In this document: positions 1 through 8,764 of the stretch, one piece after another | How the letters are laid out: the number at the start of each line of letters is the position of its first letter | How positions within the stretch are numbered: position 1 is the stretch's first letter | Source: Paludibacter sp. | GTDB taxonomy: Bacteria > Bacteroidota > Bacteroidia > Bacteroidales > Paludibacteraceae | Reading direction: 5' to 3' | DNA: 47,370 nucleotides | Assembly (NCBI GenBank): GCA_010365115.1 | Contig: JAAFGX010000028.1 | Span: 1-47,370 of the forward strand | The notes under the pieces: generated by a model | The model's input: the letters and a program-made list of their open reading frames with translations, nothing else | Databases searched by the model: none | What the model was told of the DNA's origin: nothing | Program-made: the position numbers and the translations under genes

Positions 1-17
1 AATTAGTTGTCGAATAA
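1..17 (+). CDS. 3' end of an upstream T9SS-sorted protein (partial)
   Basis: Only the last codons are in the window: L-V-V-E followed by TAA. They are read as coding because the 94 bases starting at 1 are identical to 3374-3467, where the same bases encode the last residues of the sorting domain of the 145-3390 protein. The upstream gene is therefore inferred to be another T9SS cargo whose tail is a recent duplicate of its neighbour's. Its function cannot be told from here. Confidence 0.5.
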
Positions 18-38
18 TGCTGAACTAATTCCACATAT

Positions 39-93
39 AGAATTTGTTACTGATGCAATAGCTCTTTTGGGCATGGTGTTGGTAACAAATTCT
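39..93 (+). terminator. Hairpin after the upstream gene
   Basis: A perfect 12-bp stem, AGAATTTGTTAC (39-50) with GTAACAAATTCT (82-93), encloses a 31-base loop and sits 22 bases after a stop codon. The following bases are only weakly T-rich. The long loop makes it a less certain terminator than the later ones. Confidence 0.5.
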
Positions 94-144
94 TATTTAA
101 ATCATGGATTAATCACCTAATAAAAAAAATTAAACTTCAAGAAA

Positions 145-3100
145 ATGAAAAAGACATATCTCTTTATTCTGCTATTTAGTCTGATTGTAGTTACAATAAA
201 AGCTGCAGAAGTTGGCACATCGGCCGTTTATTCCGTTGCTGAAATCACATTTGCCGGACCCAGTCAAACACAAGATAATCCCAACTTGGATTTTTGGGTA
301 ACATTTACTCACGAAAGTGGCTCTCCAAGTTATAAAATCTGGGGATTCTATGATGGGAACGGTACTGGTGGGAACAGTGGCAGTGTTTTCAAAGTACGAT
401 TCTGTCCTAGCAAAACCGGTAAATGGATTTTGCAGGATGTATATTCAACCGCAACCTTACTGAACAACCAAAAAGAAGGCGATTATGTTACTGCCACCGC
501 TTCATCCCATCATGGGTTTTGGGCGGTGGAAACCTCAACAGGAGGCGGACGTTGGTACAAACGTAATGATGGGACACATCAGTTTGTTATAGGGAATACT
601 CATTACGATTTTCTTTGGAAAAGGGATGCTGCAGGCATAACCTCTGATGTAAATGGGAATGCCAATTATTATAAGAAACTGCGTTGCATGATTGATGGTT
701 CTGAGGGATATAATGGAGCACCCCCGGCGGGAACCTATCCTAATGTGGGGTTTTACAATTCAAAAGCAGATGTGGCCATAAAAGCTGCTCTGATTAAAGA
801 TCTTATTATGGATCTGATTCTTTATAAAAGATTATATTTAGACAATGGCGAGGCTTATGTAAAATATATAGCTGCTCGTTACGGAAGCTATCCAAATGTT
901 TGGTTTTGCCTGGCAAACGAATGGGACATAAAAGACCCTCTTACTTCAACGCAGGCTATAGCAATGGGGCAGCAACTGCGAAAATATATTCCCTATGGCA
1001 ACCCTTTGAGTATACACCCAAACTCAGGAACAGGATGGAACACGGCATTAAATACCACACCTGCCTGGAATGACCACAAGATTGCTCAGCTAAAAACAAA
1101 AGATTTATCGGATGCAGCAGCAAATACGATTCTGAATTACAACAGGACGCCAATAGGCATGCCCAGTATAAATGACGAAAATGGCTATGAAGGTGCCGGT
1201 GATGTTTACACCAAAGAGGATGTTATCGAAGGTGTCTTAGGTTCTTTTTCCGGCGGAGGGTTTGGTTCTACTGCCTACAAGCCTGCGAAAGGAACAGGTC
1301 AGTATTATAATGGGAACTTCAATGCTACAGAACATTCTGCATCAGCATATTTAAAATGGCTGGCAGATGCTATAAATGCCAATATAGAATTTTGGAAACT
1401 GCAGCCGGTAGTCAATAGTTCTTCTATATTCCCTGCTGCCTCTACTGAATTTAAAGTACTTCAGCAGACAGGAACCCAATTTGCAATATTTACTGATGCA
1501 GCAGCTAATATTACCGCCAATCTTCCTGCTGGTACATGGACATTGAAACAAATAAATGCAATTGACAAAACAATAACTACCACCAATAATTTATCTGGTA
1601 ATTACAGCTTTTCTGCACCTAACAGCCGGGCTTGTATCAATTACTTTTATTTAGCTAACGCTTCATCAAGTCCTGTGATTACTGCACCACTGGCATCAAC
1701 AACATTCTCACCCGGTCAATCCGTAACAGCTACTGCCACCGGATTGAACCTCTCGTGGGCAATTTCTATAGTGGGTGGAAGTACCTTTGCAAGCGGAACC
1801 GGACAAAGCATCACTTTCCAAATACCAACCAATGCGGCTAACAATGCACAACTGAAAATACAACTTACAGGAGGAACCTCTTCAAACGAGGTGGTATCGC
1901 AACTCAATACTATCCTTGATGACTCTCCTGTTATTCAGCCTATTACCCAGACCGTTGTTGCAAATACTGCTTTCAGCATTCAACTGACAGCAACAGGAAC
2001 CGGCACACCCATGACTTGGTCCTCGGCAAGTTTGCCAGTTGGAACAATCCTTACTACGGATGGTTTATTGCAAGGAACCATTGCAACAAGTGGTAACAAA
2101 TCGCTTACCGTTACCGTTACCGATGTTGACGGGGATGTTAATTCACAAACCTTAGCACTTCAGGTGATCGATGCATCCCAGCCATTCTGCGAAACAGGTG
2201 GAATGGTAACCGTTGAATGCGAAAACTATACATCCAAAAACATCAATGGCGATGTTATCGGATGGGAAAAGGAAACCACGGCTTCAGGATATGCAGGAAG
2301 CGGATACATGAACACTACCATTAATAATTATGCAAACGGGATTTGGATCGAAGCGGCTGATTTGTCATACGATGTCACGTTCAATACAACTGGGAATTAT
2401 TATATGTGGATATACCGCTATGCCCCAACATCTTCAAGTAATAGTGCATATGTGGGAATGAACGGAACAGCAGTCGGTGCCACATTTGATAATGGTACTG
2501 GAACAGGATGGGGTTGGGTTAAACATACAACTACCTTCAGCGTTTCATCAGCAGGCACGAAAACCATTAACATTCGTCGGCGTGAACAAGGAATGGGAGT
2601 AGATAAATTTATTTTAACTACCAATGCCAGCTATACGCCTTCGGGGAATGCACAAGTGGAAAGTGCAAAGTGCAGTAGTGCCGTGCAGGTCATTACCAAC
2701 GTAACCAATGGTCCCAAGTATGTTCAGGCTACGGGTTTGAAGGCAAACGACACCTATTATACCGACCGGACTTATACCATAAGCACATTGCCAAGCGCCT
2801 TGGTGGGGGCTGAGTTTATTAAAGCAGCCAATGACGACAAGTCCTTGACAACTGAGAATTTATTCAGTGCCACCTTCGGCACCTCGGCAAGGGTTTACAT
2901 AGCTTACGGCGCTACAGCAACTTCTGTGCCTAATTGGATGACAAACCTGGGATTTACCAAAATTGCCAATCAGCAGATTACAACCAGTGATATAACATTT
3001 GACCTGTACAGTGCAAACTTAACCGGCACTGTGGTCTTTGGTGCGAACAAGGCAGCAGGCTCCGTGGGGGCTGGTTCAACCTATTTCGTTATTGCGGTTC

Positions 3101-3390
3101 CCGAAGCAGGTTCCACACTTAAAATAAAAGGAAATGGAACCCAGGACACAGAGGTTCAAAGCACCGTGGGCATTTATCCAAACCCAACAAAAAACTATGT
3201 TACCGTTTCAGCCGGTTCACGCATCAATCGGATTGAACTGATTTCGGCAAGCGGGCGGGTAATGGACATGAAACAAATCGGGGCAGACCAGGCAAACATC
3301 CAATTGTCGGCATACCCAAATGGAATCTATGTCATGGTGGTATCACTTGAGAATGGACAATTGCTACGGAAAAAATTAGTTGTCGAATAA
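145..3390 (+). CDS. Secreted DUF5060/DUF4038-type glycoside hydrolase with carbohydrate-binding and T9SS sorting domains
   Basis: A 1081-residue multidomain exported enzyme. Visible order: signal peptide (about 1-20); a DUF5060-like beta domain (about 22-125, 'EITFAGPSQTQDNP', 'YDGNGTGGNSG', 'KVRFCPSKTGKW'); a DUF4038/GH5-like TIM barrel (about 135-400); a beta domain after it; two Ig-like segments (about 510-675); a GH115-C-terminal/CBM-like domain (about 681-832, 'VTVECENYTSKN', 'YMWIYRYAP', 'RRREQG'); a domain of about 140 residues shared with the 11032 protein (about 846-985); and a T9SS type A tail ('GIYPNPTKNYVTVSAG'). By family analogy E259 in 'CLANEWD' is the acid/base and E345 in 'INDENGYEG' the nucleophile; this is inferred. 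The barrel looks shorter than usual in the 'SKADVAIKAALIKDLIMDLILYKR' stretch. Substrate unknown, plausibly a plant cell-wall glycan, acting at or outside the cell surface. Confidence 0.8.
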   Translation: MKKTYLFILLFSLIVVTIKAAEVGTSAVYSVAEITFAGPSQTQDNPNLDFWVTFTHESGSPSYKIWGFYDGNGTGGNSGSVFKVRFCPSKTGKWILQDVYSTATLLNNQKEGDYVTATASSHHGFWAVETSTGGGRWYKRNDGTHQFVIGNTHYDFLWKRDAAGITSDVNGNANYYKKLRCMIDGSEGYNGAPPAGTYPNVGFYNSKADVAIKAALIKDLIMDLILYKRLYLDNGEAYVKYIAARYGSYPNVWFCLANEWDIKDPLTSTQAIAMGQQLRKYIPYGNPLSIHPNSGTGWNTALNTTPAWNDHKIAQLKTKDLSDAAANTILNYNRTPIGMPSINDENGYEGAGDVYTKEDVIEGVLGSFSGGGFGSTAYKPAKGTGQYYNGNFNATEHSASAYLKWLADAINANIEFWKLQPVVNSSSIFPAASTEFKVLQQTGTQFAIFTDAAANITANLPAGTWTLKQINAIDKTITTTNNLSGNYSFSAPNSRACINYFYLANASSSPVITAPLASTTFSPGQSVTATATGLNLSWAISIVGGSTFASGTGQSITFQIPTNAANNAQLKIQLTGGTSSNEVVSQLNTILDDSPVIQPITQTVVANTAFSIQLTATGTGTPMTWSSASLPVGTILTTDGLLQGTIATSGNKSLTVTVTDVDGDVNSQTLALQVIDASQPFCETGGMVTVECENYTSKNINGDVIGWEKETTASGYAGSGYMNTTINNYANGIWIEAADLSYDVTFNTTGNYYMWIYRYAPTSSSNSAYVGMNGTAVGATFDNGTGTGWGWVKHTTTFSVSSAGTKTINIRRREQGMGVDKFILTTNASYTPSGNAQVESAKCSSAVQVITNVTNGPKYVQATGLKANDTYYTDRTYTISTLPSALVGAEFIKAANDDKSLTTENLFSATFGTSARVYIAYGATATSVPNWMTNLGFTKIANQQITTSDITFDLYSANLTGTVVFGANKAAGSVGAGSTYFVIAVPEAGSTLKIKGNGTQDTEVQSTVGIYPNPTKNYVTVSAGSRINRIELISASGRVMDMKQIGADQANIQLSAYPNGIYVMVVSLENGQLLRKKLVVE

Positions 3391-3467
3391 TGCTGAACTA
3401 ATTCCACATATAGAATTTGTTACTGATGCAATAGCTCTTTTGGGCATGGTGTTGGTAACAAATTCTT
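3374..3467 (+). repeat. Direct repeat, copy 2
   Basis: Identical to bases 1-94. This copy covers the final codons of the 145-3390 gene and its downstream hairpin. A further relative of the coding part, diverged and decayed, lies at 15142-15243. Confidence 0.9.
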
Positions 3468-3473
3468 TTCTTT
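3412..3473 (+). terminator. Hairpin terminator after the DUF5060 glycosidase gene
   Basis: Same 12-bp perfect stem as at 39-93 (3412-3423 with 3455-3466). Here it is followed by a T-rich run (TTTTCTTT), which fits intrinsic termination better than copy 1 does. Confidence 0.6.
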
Positions 3474-3516
3474 ATTTAAATCTTGGATTAAATACAAAAA
3501 AAATGAAATAGACACA

Positions 3517-3524
3517 TTTTTTAT
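3517..3524 (+). repeat. Target-site duplication, left copy
   Basis: TTTTTTAT directly left of the insertion sequence, repeated exactly at 4809-4816. Eight bases is the usual duplication length for ISL3-family elements. Confidence 0.9.
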
Positions 3525-3562
3525 GGCTCTATAACGTTTTAGGTGGGTAGCCCCATAATTCA

Positions 3563-3570
3563 TATCTTTG
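3563..3570 (+). promoter_or_regulatory. Possible -7 box of the transposase promoter
   Basis: TATCTTTG matches the Bacteroidota -7 consensus TAnnTTTG. It ends only four bases before the transposase ATG, so the transcript would have almost no leader. No clear TTTG box is present 19-21 bases upstream, which lowers confidence. Confidence 0.4.
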
Positions 3571-3574
3571 TATT

Positions 3575-4804
3575 ATGAATAGCACAGAGATATTTTCGTT
3601 AGCCTTAGGGTTAGATCGGCCTTGGATTATCACAAATGTAGAATTTGTAGAAGTAGTACCAAATGTGAAAGAACTTCATATTCACATAGATTTTGAGCGA
3701 GGTTTTCGCTTTTGCACTTCTACTGGTGAAAGAGTAACAGCTTATGATACAGAAAGCAAACGTTGGCAACATTTAAATTTTTTCCAACATCGTTGTTATT
3801 TATATGCTCGAGTTCCAAGATTAGTAAATAATGAAGGAAAGATTAATATAATTGAAGTACCATGGGCTCGCCCTGGAAGTGGATTTACCTTATTGTTTGA
3901 AGCTTGTGCTATGCTATTGATAGAGAGCGAAATGCCTGTCAGCAAGGTTTCAGATTGTGTAGGTGTAACGGCACCACGTGTTTGGAGAGTGTTTGATTAT
4001 TGGATTGAGCTTGCATATTCAAAAGATGATTTAAGTGAGGTAAGTCGTATTGGACTTGATGAGACTTCGAGAAAGAAGGGACATAGTTATATTACTCAAT
4101 TTGTTGATATGGATACCCGTAGAACGATTTTTGTAACAGAAGGCAGGGACTCGTCCACTATTGAATCTTTTGTGAGTGAGCTTGAAATAAAAGGAGGAAA
4201 AAAAGAGAGTATTGAACTTATAAGTATGGATATGTCTGTTGCATTTGTTAGTGGAGCAATGACATATTTGCCAGACTCACAGATCGTTTTTGACAAATTC
4301 CATTTAGTTCAATCACTAAACAAAGCTCTGGACGAAGTTCGAAAAGCCGAACGAAAAGGAAATGAATTATTAAAAGGACATCGTTATACTATACTTCGTA
4401 AATATGATAATTTATCGGCAGCAAAAAAATCAGAATTAGATATGCTGCTACCACTCTATCCAACACTAGGAGAAACATATAGGTTAAGAGAACTTTTTAT
4501 GGATGTATTTGATGTCGAGGATATTGAAGAAGCTAAAGGCTATCTTTGGTTTTGGTGCCAGAAAGCACTTGAAGCGGGAATACAACCAATTACTAAATTC
4601 GTAAATTCTGTAAAAGCACATTGGTGGGGAATTGTTGCATATTTTGATACAAAAATCACAAATGGAATATTAGAAGGGATTAACTCTAAAATTCAACTTG
4701 CTAAAAGAAGAGCAAGAGGATATAGAAATCCTAAGAATTTTATTAACATGATCTATTTTATTTCAGGTAAACTCAATTTTGATTACCCACCTTATTCGTT
4801 ATAG
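3575..4804 (+). CDS. ISL3-family transposase
   Basis: A 409-residue DDE transposase that cuts and joins the element's ends. The N-terminal part has a reduced zinc-ribbon-like region with the ISL3-type 'W.HL.FF...CYLYARVPR' pattern, then a helix-turn-helix-like stretch ('MPVSKVSDCVGVTAPRVWRV'). The catalytic domain has D162 in 'GLDETSRKKGHSY', D219 in 'SMDMS' and E367 in 'NGILEGIN', spaced as in ISL3 enzymes. 'FDKFHLVQSLNKALDEVRK' is another family hallmark. The reading frame is uninterrupted and its stop codon lies inside the right inverted repeat, as expected for a compact, probably active element. Confidence 0.95.
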   Translation: MNSTEIFSLALGLDRPWIITNVEFVEVVPNVKELHIHIDFERGFRFCTSTGERVTAYDTESKRWQHLNFFQHRCYLYARVPRLVNNEGKINIIEVPWARPGSGFTLLFEACAMLLIESEMPVSKVSDCVGVTAPRVWRVFDYWIELAYSKDDLSEVSRIGLDETSRKKGHSYITQFVDMDTRRTIFVTEGRDSSTIESFVSELEIKGGKKESIELISMDMSVAFVSGAMTYLPDSQIVFDKFHLVQSLNKALDEVRKAERKGNELLKGHRYTILRKYDNLSAAKKSELDMLLPLYPTLGETYRLRELFMDVFDVEDIEEAKGYLWFWCQKALEAGIQPITKFVNSVKAHWWGIVAYFDTKITNGILEGINSKIQLAKRRARGYRNPKNFINMIYFISGKLNFDYPPYSL

Positions 4805-4808
4805 AGCC

Positions 4809-4816
4809 TTTTTTAT
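4809..4816 (+). repeat. Target-site duplication, right copy
   Basis: TTTTTTAT directly right of the insertion sequence, identical to 3517-3524. Confidence 0.9.
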
Positions 4817-4836
4817 TCATCAAAAATTCAAATTTT

Positions 4837-7800
4837 ATGAAAAACTATAGATTCTGGTCTGTTCAAAAATGTAGATTAATCAAAATGCTTACTTTAACAC
4901 TTTTATTATCTGTAATTTTTATCAGCAGCACCCAAGCCCGAACCGTTGCATTTACAGCACCTACAGGTACAATAGAGCAATATCAAATGATTGAATACAA
5001 GTTTGTAGTCACTAATCCAGTTGCTACAAATGGATTTACAGATGTTACAATAGCAAGTACATTTACCCCTTCTGGTAAAAGTGCTATAATTGTAAATGGT
5101 TTCTGTGACAGTAACGATGGTACCCTTTTTTATCAGCGTTTTACGCCGGTTCAAACTGGCCAATACTCTTATACAATAAAGTTTACCGATAGTCAAGGAA
5201 CTGAAACATATACAGGGACGTTCAATGTTGTAGCTGGCACTCGCAAAGGTTTTGCATTACCTAACAAAGATCATGGTGGAACATACGTGTATAAATTTAC
5301 CTATTCTAACGGCGAGTTTTTTATGCCTAGCTCGCAAACGGCATGGATGCTATTGGATTGTACTGACGCTCAATGGAAGGCGTATATTGATCGAACTGCT
5401 GCGCGTAATCAGAATGTTTTACGTTACGCTTTTGAAGGTGATTTGTATAATGGTACAAAAATCGATGCACTTAATTGCTGGCCAATGGGTGGCACTCGTA
5501 ACAGTCCCGATTTTAATTCATTCAACCTAGCCTATTGGCGAAAAGTTGAAACTATTCTGAAGTATGCAGAAGACAAAAATATACTTGCAGAGCTTGTTCT
5601 TGCAGAAGCCTATCAGAGTTATTCAGCACCATGGACTACACTTCACAAATATCTCGATTATGTGGTTGCGCGTTTGTCGCCGTTGACTTCCGTATTCATG
5701 TACGAAACATTTAATGAGTCAACAAATAATAAACCTTGCCAAAAAGAAATAGGTGATTATCTTGATTTAATAGACCCCTACAAACACCCTATAGCTCCTA
5801 GTCCTGGTACCCAAGCAGAACCACTTTATGGTAGCGAATCGTGGGTAGACGTAAGCATTTATCATTCGTGTACAGGATCTGATGGATTGGAGAGCCGCTA
5901 TTACACATGGGCATTGGGTGCGCTAAAATATAACAAACCTGCATGGTGCGATGAAATGGGCAGAGAAGTACGTCATAATAATAATAATGCAGAACACAGG
6001 CGCAAACAACTATGGACATTGAATATCGCAGGAACACACTGGAACTATCATTCAGGAGAAGGATGTGAAGAAATACAAGACATCACTTATACCGGTCCGG
6101 GATCGCAATATATACAATACATTCAACCATTCTGGAAAGTGACAGACTGGTTAAATTTAAAAGCAGATGATAATGTGTTTTCACCAAAACCTATGTCACA
6201 ATATTGTCATGCCATGCGTGCACCAAATGAAATTGTTTCGTATTTTGTTAACGAGACAGCCGGAGCAGCCACATCAGCCGGAACTTTTGGACTTAAAGCA
6301 CCGGATGCCGGAACAGTAACCGTTATGTTTTACAATCCGAAAACGGGTACCTATTTTACAAATTATCAACAGACATATACTGCTAGTGCAAAGGATATGA
6401 TTTTAACAGTGAACTATCCTGCATTTACTGATGATCTTGTAATGCGGGCATATACACTAGCTGGACCTCAGGTTTCAATCAGTGCTGTTTCAACTATAAT
6501 TAAAACAGGAACAGCTGCCACATTCAATGTTGTCGCAAGTGTACCTGCTGGTTCTGCAATAGCATCCTATCAATGGAATTTGGGAGGCACACTACAAAAT
6601 GGTACAGGTACACCAGCCGCCTCAGTTCCCAAAATATTTACAACAGCAGGAGAGTACGATGTTACCTTATCGATAACTGACAATGGCTCACCTGCAAAAA
6701 CAGCTATTTCCGGAATAGTTCATATAAAGGTTGTAGATAATTTTCCACCTGTTATTTCGAAAGTGATGTACGAATTAACTGGGACACTTAATCCTACAAC
6801 AAGTATTGATAGAACAACAATTACTAACAAAGTCAATGAAAAACTTGATTTTCTGGTTCAAGCCACTGATGCAGAAAACAATACTTTAACTTATGCGTGG
6901 GATTTAGATGGAAATGGAAGCTATGAAACTTCAGGGCAAAATGTCCAAAAAACCTTTACTGCTGCAGGGACAGTAAATGGTAGTGTTCAAGTAAGTGATG
7001 GAATAAGCACACCCACAATGCGTGCCATTCAGATTAAAGTGAATCCATTGACACCATCAGCATTTTTAGAAGCAGGCGGACTGGTATCGATGGAAGCAGA
7101 GAATATGACTGCTTCAGACTCACGAATTGACCCGGGCAATTTAACTTGGACTACAGCATCTTCACAAGCTTCCTTCTCTGGAACTGGATATATCCAAACA
7201 GCAAATAGTGGTTCTGGAAATGGAGATTGGGTAAATGCGGCTGAAACAAGCTACGATGTGAAATTTGCAACAACCGGAACGTATAAAGTATGGATTCGTC
7301 GATATGCTCCTGATGGTGCTTCCAATTCAGTTTACATTGGCTTAAATAACATTGCGCTTGCCAGCATTGACAACGGAGAGATCGGAGCATGGGGTTGGTA
7401 TAAATTTGCAGAAAAATTTACGATTAGTGCTGCAGGAACACAAACAGTTCAGTTACGTCGTCGTGAAGACGGTTACATAGTGGACAAAATTGTGTTATCA
7501 ACTGATGCAAACTATGATCCGTCAGTTTTAAATGGTGGATTGGGACCTGTTGAAAGTAATAACGAATCTGGAATAATTATTAATACTCCACCTGTAGTTT
7601 CTATTGCCGCTCCTACAGCAAGCAGCAGTTTCACTCTTGGTTCAACAATTGATGTTACTGTCAATGCAACCGATAATGATGGAATTGAGTTTGTCGATTT
7701 TTATGCTGGAAGTGAATTAATTGGTACAGCATCCACATTACCATATACAATCAATTGGACTCCCACAGCAGTAGGCACTTATACTATCTCAGCATTTGCT

Positions 7801-8118
7801 CAAGATAGTAAAGGAGCTTCCAGTACATCTACGTCAGTTACTATCATAATAAAGTCAAATACATCTTTAATTACGAACTCAACTAAAGCAAATGTAATTT
7901 CCGTTTATCCAAATCCATTTACAACTAATTTATTTGTACATGGAGTAACTAATGGAAGTATGGAAATATATAATAATACAGGTTCAAGAATCAGATCGCT
8001 GAAAATAACGAATATTGAGAGTAGTATCGATCTAAGTAACTTGTATACGGGATTTTATATAATTAAGATAAATAGCCAAAATGGGTTAGCCCAAAGTGCA
8101 AAAATTAACAAGCTATAA
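4837..8118 (+). CDS. Secreted DUF5060/GH5-like glycoside hydrolase with PKD, CBM-like, Ig-like and T9SS sorting domains
   Basis: A 1093-residue exported enzyme. Order: signal peptide (about 1-35; an internal ATG at 4885 would also give one); DUF5060 (about 36-130, 'IEQYQMIEYKFVV'); a GH5-like TIM barrel (about 145-460); a C-terminal beta domain (about 465-545); two PKD-like domains (about 548-635 and 640-735, 'YQWNLGG', 'YAWDLDGNGSYETSG'); a GH115-C-terminal/CBM-like domain (about 742-895, 'VSMEAENMTASDSRI'); an Ig-like domain (about 910-1010); and a T9SS tail ('SVYPNPFTTNLFV'). E294 in 'YETFNEST' is the likely acid/base and E373 in 'WCDEMGRE' the likely nucleophile, by clan GH-A analogy. It shares DUF5060 and the CBM-like domain with the 145-3390 protein. 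The ISL3 element lies 28 bases upstream, so its present promoter is uncertain. Confidence 0.8.
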   Translation: MKNYRFWSVQKCRLIKMLTLTLLLSVIFISSTQARTVAFTAPTGTIEQYQMIEYKFVVTNPVATNGFTDVTIASTFTPSGKSAIIVNGFCDSNDGTLFYQRFTPVQTGQYSYTIKFTDSQGTETYTGTFNVVAGTRKGFALPNKDHGGTYVYKFTYSNGEFFMPSSQTAWMLLDCTDAQWKAYIDRTAARNQNVLRYAFEGDLYNGTKIDALNCWPMGGTRNSPDFNSFNLAYWRKVETILKYAEDKNILAELVLAEAYQSYSAPWTTLHKYLDYVVARLSPLTSVFMYETFNESTNNKPCQKEIGDYLDLIDPYKHPIAPSPGTQAEPLYGSESWVDVSIYHSCTGSDGLESRYYTWALGALKYNKPAWCDEMGREVRHNNNNAEHRRKQLWTLNIAGTHWNYHSGEGCEEIQDITYTGPGSQYIQYIQPFWKVTDWLNLKADDNVFSPKPMSQYCHAMRAPNEIVSYFVNETAGAATSAGTFGLKAPDAGTVTVMFYNPKTGTYFTNYQQTYTASAKDMILTVNYPAFTDDLVMRAYTLAGPQVSISAVSTIIKTGTAATFNVVASVPAGSAIASYQWNLGGTLQNGTGTPAASVPKIFTTAGEYDVTLSITDNGSPAKTAISGIVHIKVVDNFPPVISKVMYELTGTLNPTTSIDRTTITNKVNEKLDFLVQATDAENNTLTYAWDLDGNGSYETSGQNVQKTFTAAGTVNGSVQVSDGISTPTMRAIQIKVNPLTPSAFLEAGGLVSMEAENMTASDSRIDPGNLTWTTASSQASFSGTGYIQTANSGSGNGDWVNAAETSYDVKFATTGTYKVWIRRYAPDGASNSVYIGLNNIALASIDNGEIGAWGWYKFAEKFTISAAGTQTVQLRRREDGYIVDKIVLSTDANYDPSVLNGGLGPVESNNESGIIINTPPVVSIAAPTASSSFTLGSTIDVTVNATDNDGIEFVDFYAGSELIGTASTLPYTINWTPTAVGTYTISAFAQDSKGASSTSTSVTIIIKSNTSLITNSTKANVISVYPNPFTTNLFVHGVTNGSMEIYNNTGSRIRSLKITNIESSIDLSNLYTGFYIIKINSQNGLAQSAKINKL

Positions 8119-8134
8119 AATTAACAATAAATTC

Positions 8135-8179
8135 AAAAAGCCACTTTGTCAAATGAATATTTGACAAAGTAGCTTTTTT
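8135..8179 (+). terminator. Strong intrinsic terminator
   Basis: A near-perfect inverted repeat, AAAAAGCCACTTTGTCAAAT then gaat then ATTTGACAAAGTAGCTTTTTT, begins 16 bases after the stop of the 4837 gene. There is one mismatched pair in the stem and a terminal T run. It could terminate in both directions. Confidence 0.9.
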
Positions 8180-8242
8180 CATAAACAGACAATGATAAAA
8201 TAGCAAGATTCAAGTTGCATTTACATCTTGAATCTTGCAATC

Positions 8243-8389
8243 ATAAAAAAAATCCTTTTTTTAATTGCTGTATTATTCCTGACTATTAGTCTGGCTGCAC
8301 AATTACCTCAAAGCATGAAGATTACTGCTGCATCTAATGCATATATTGGTGGTCAAAATTATAGATATAATCATGAATTTAATTTGTAG
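8243..8389 (+). pseudogene. Relic of a secreted-protein gene (signal peptide only)
   Basis: From ATA at 8243 the frame reads I-K-K-I-L-F-L-I-A-V-L-F-L-T-I-S-L-A-A-Q, a textbook lipophilic signal peptide, then about 28 more residues ending 'YRYNHEFNL' and a stop. The expected ATG is ATA and no body follows. It is judged a stranded 5' end whose gene has been lost. It forms the left part of the repeat copy at 8245-8505. Confidence 0.6.
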
Positions 8390-8505
8390 AACAGTTTTTA
8401 GTGAATATTTCTGAATTAAAGCTGTTCTGTATGTTTTATAACACAAAATATCTGATTTTCATAGTTTAAGGTAATCTAATTCTTTTTTCGTCTTTAATAA
8501 GAAAT
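8245..8505 (+). repeat. Dispersed ~260-bp repeat, copy A
   Basis: By eye this stretch aligns along its whole length with 22425-22688, at roughly 80 percent identity and with only small gaps. Shared landmarks include 'gactattagtct', 'gaagattactgctg', 'catgaatttaattt', 'tttataa.acaaaatat' and 'taattcttttttcg'. The first half covers a decayed signal-peptide gene start; the second half is non-coding. Both copies lie a few hundred bases upstream of a new transcription unit (here the 8765 gene). Confidence 0.85.
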
Positions 8506-8764
8506 AGCTTTACCTCCATAAATATTGAAAGAAAAAGCAATTAAGCAATTAACATATAAACACGAATTTATTATTTAAAGGAACTTTAACATGAAAAATC
8601 TTTTCTTTATGAAAGACCAAGATCTAACACACCTTTTACAGTCTTTTCCTTATTTGATTTAAAATGAAACGTTTTGAATCAATACAACAACGACACGTGA
8701 ACTAACTTCACAGAAATATACATTTGCTAAAAAATTCATTGATAACTAAATAAAAAAAATTATT
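8506..8764. other. Leader region of the 8765 gene, no recognised feature
   Basis: AT-rich sequence with one very short open frame from ATG 8591 ('MKNLFFMKDQDLTHLLQSF', ends in TAA near 8662), which matches nothing recognised. No promoter matching both Bacteroidota boxes was found. Confidence 0.4.

Larger units (their letters stand above)
1..94 (+). repeat. Direct repeat, copy 1 (gene tail plus terminator)
   Basis: Identical over 94 bases to 3374-3467. It holds the last four codons of a T9SS sorting domain, the stop codon and the following hairpin. Weaker similarity continues past the identical block: 'atttaaatc' and 'ggattaa' recur, then a signal-peptide start (intact here at 145, 'atgaaatagac' at 3503). 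This suggests that a whole unit of roughly 3.4 kb (gene plus terminator plus next leader) was tandemly duplicated. Confidence 0.9.
3525..4808 (+). mobile_element. Complete ISL3-family insertion sequence (1284 bp)
   Basis: The ends are 25-bp inverted repeats matching at 22 positions: left 3525-3549 starts GGCTCTATAACG and right 4784-4808 is its inverse, with GGTGGGTA conserved at the inner side. They enclose one intact transposase gene. Identical 8-bp flanks (TTTTTTAT) show insertion by transposition with little later change, so the event looks recent. The element sits between the terminator of the first DUF5060 gene and the start of the second, in the same orientation. It therefore replaces or displaces whatever promoter drove the 4837 gene. 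Removing it joins 'atgaaatagacacattttttat' region sequence to the 4837 leader. Confidence 0.95.
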
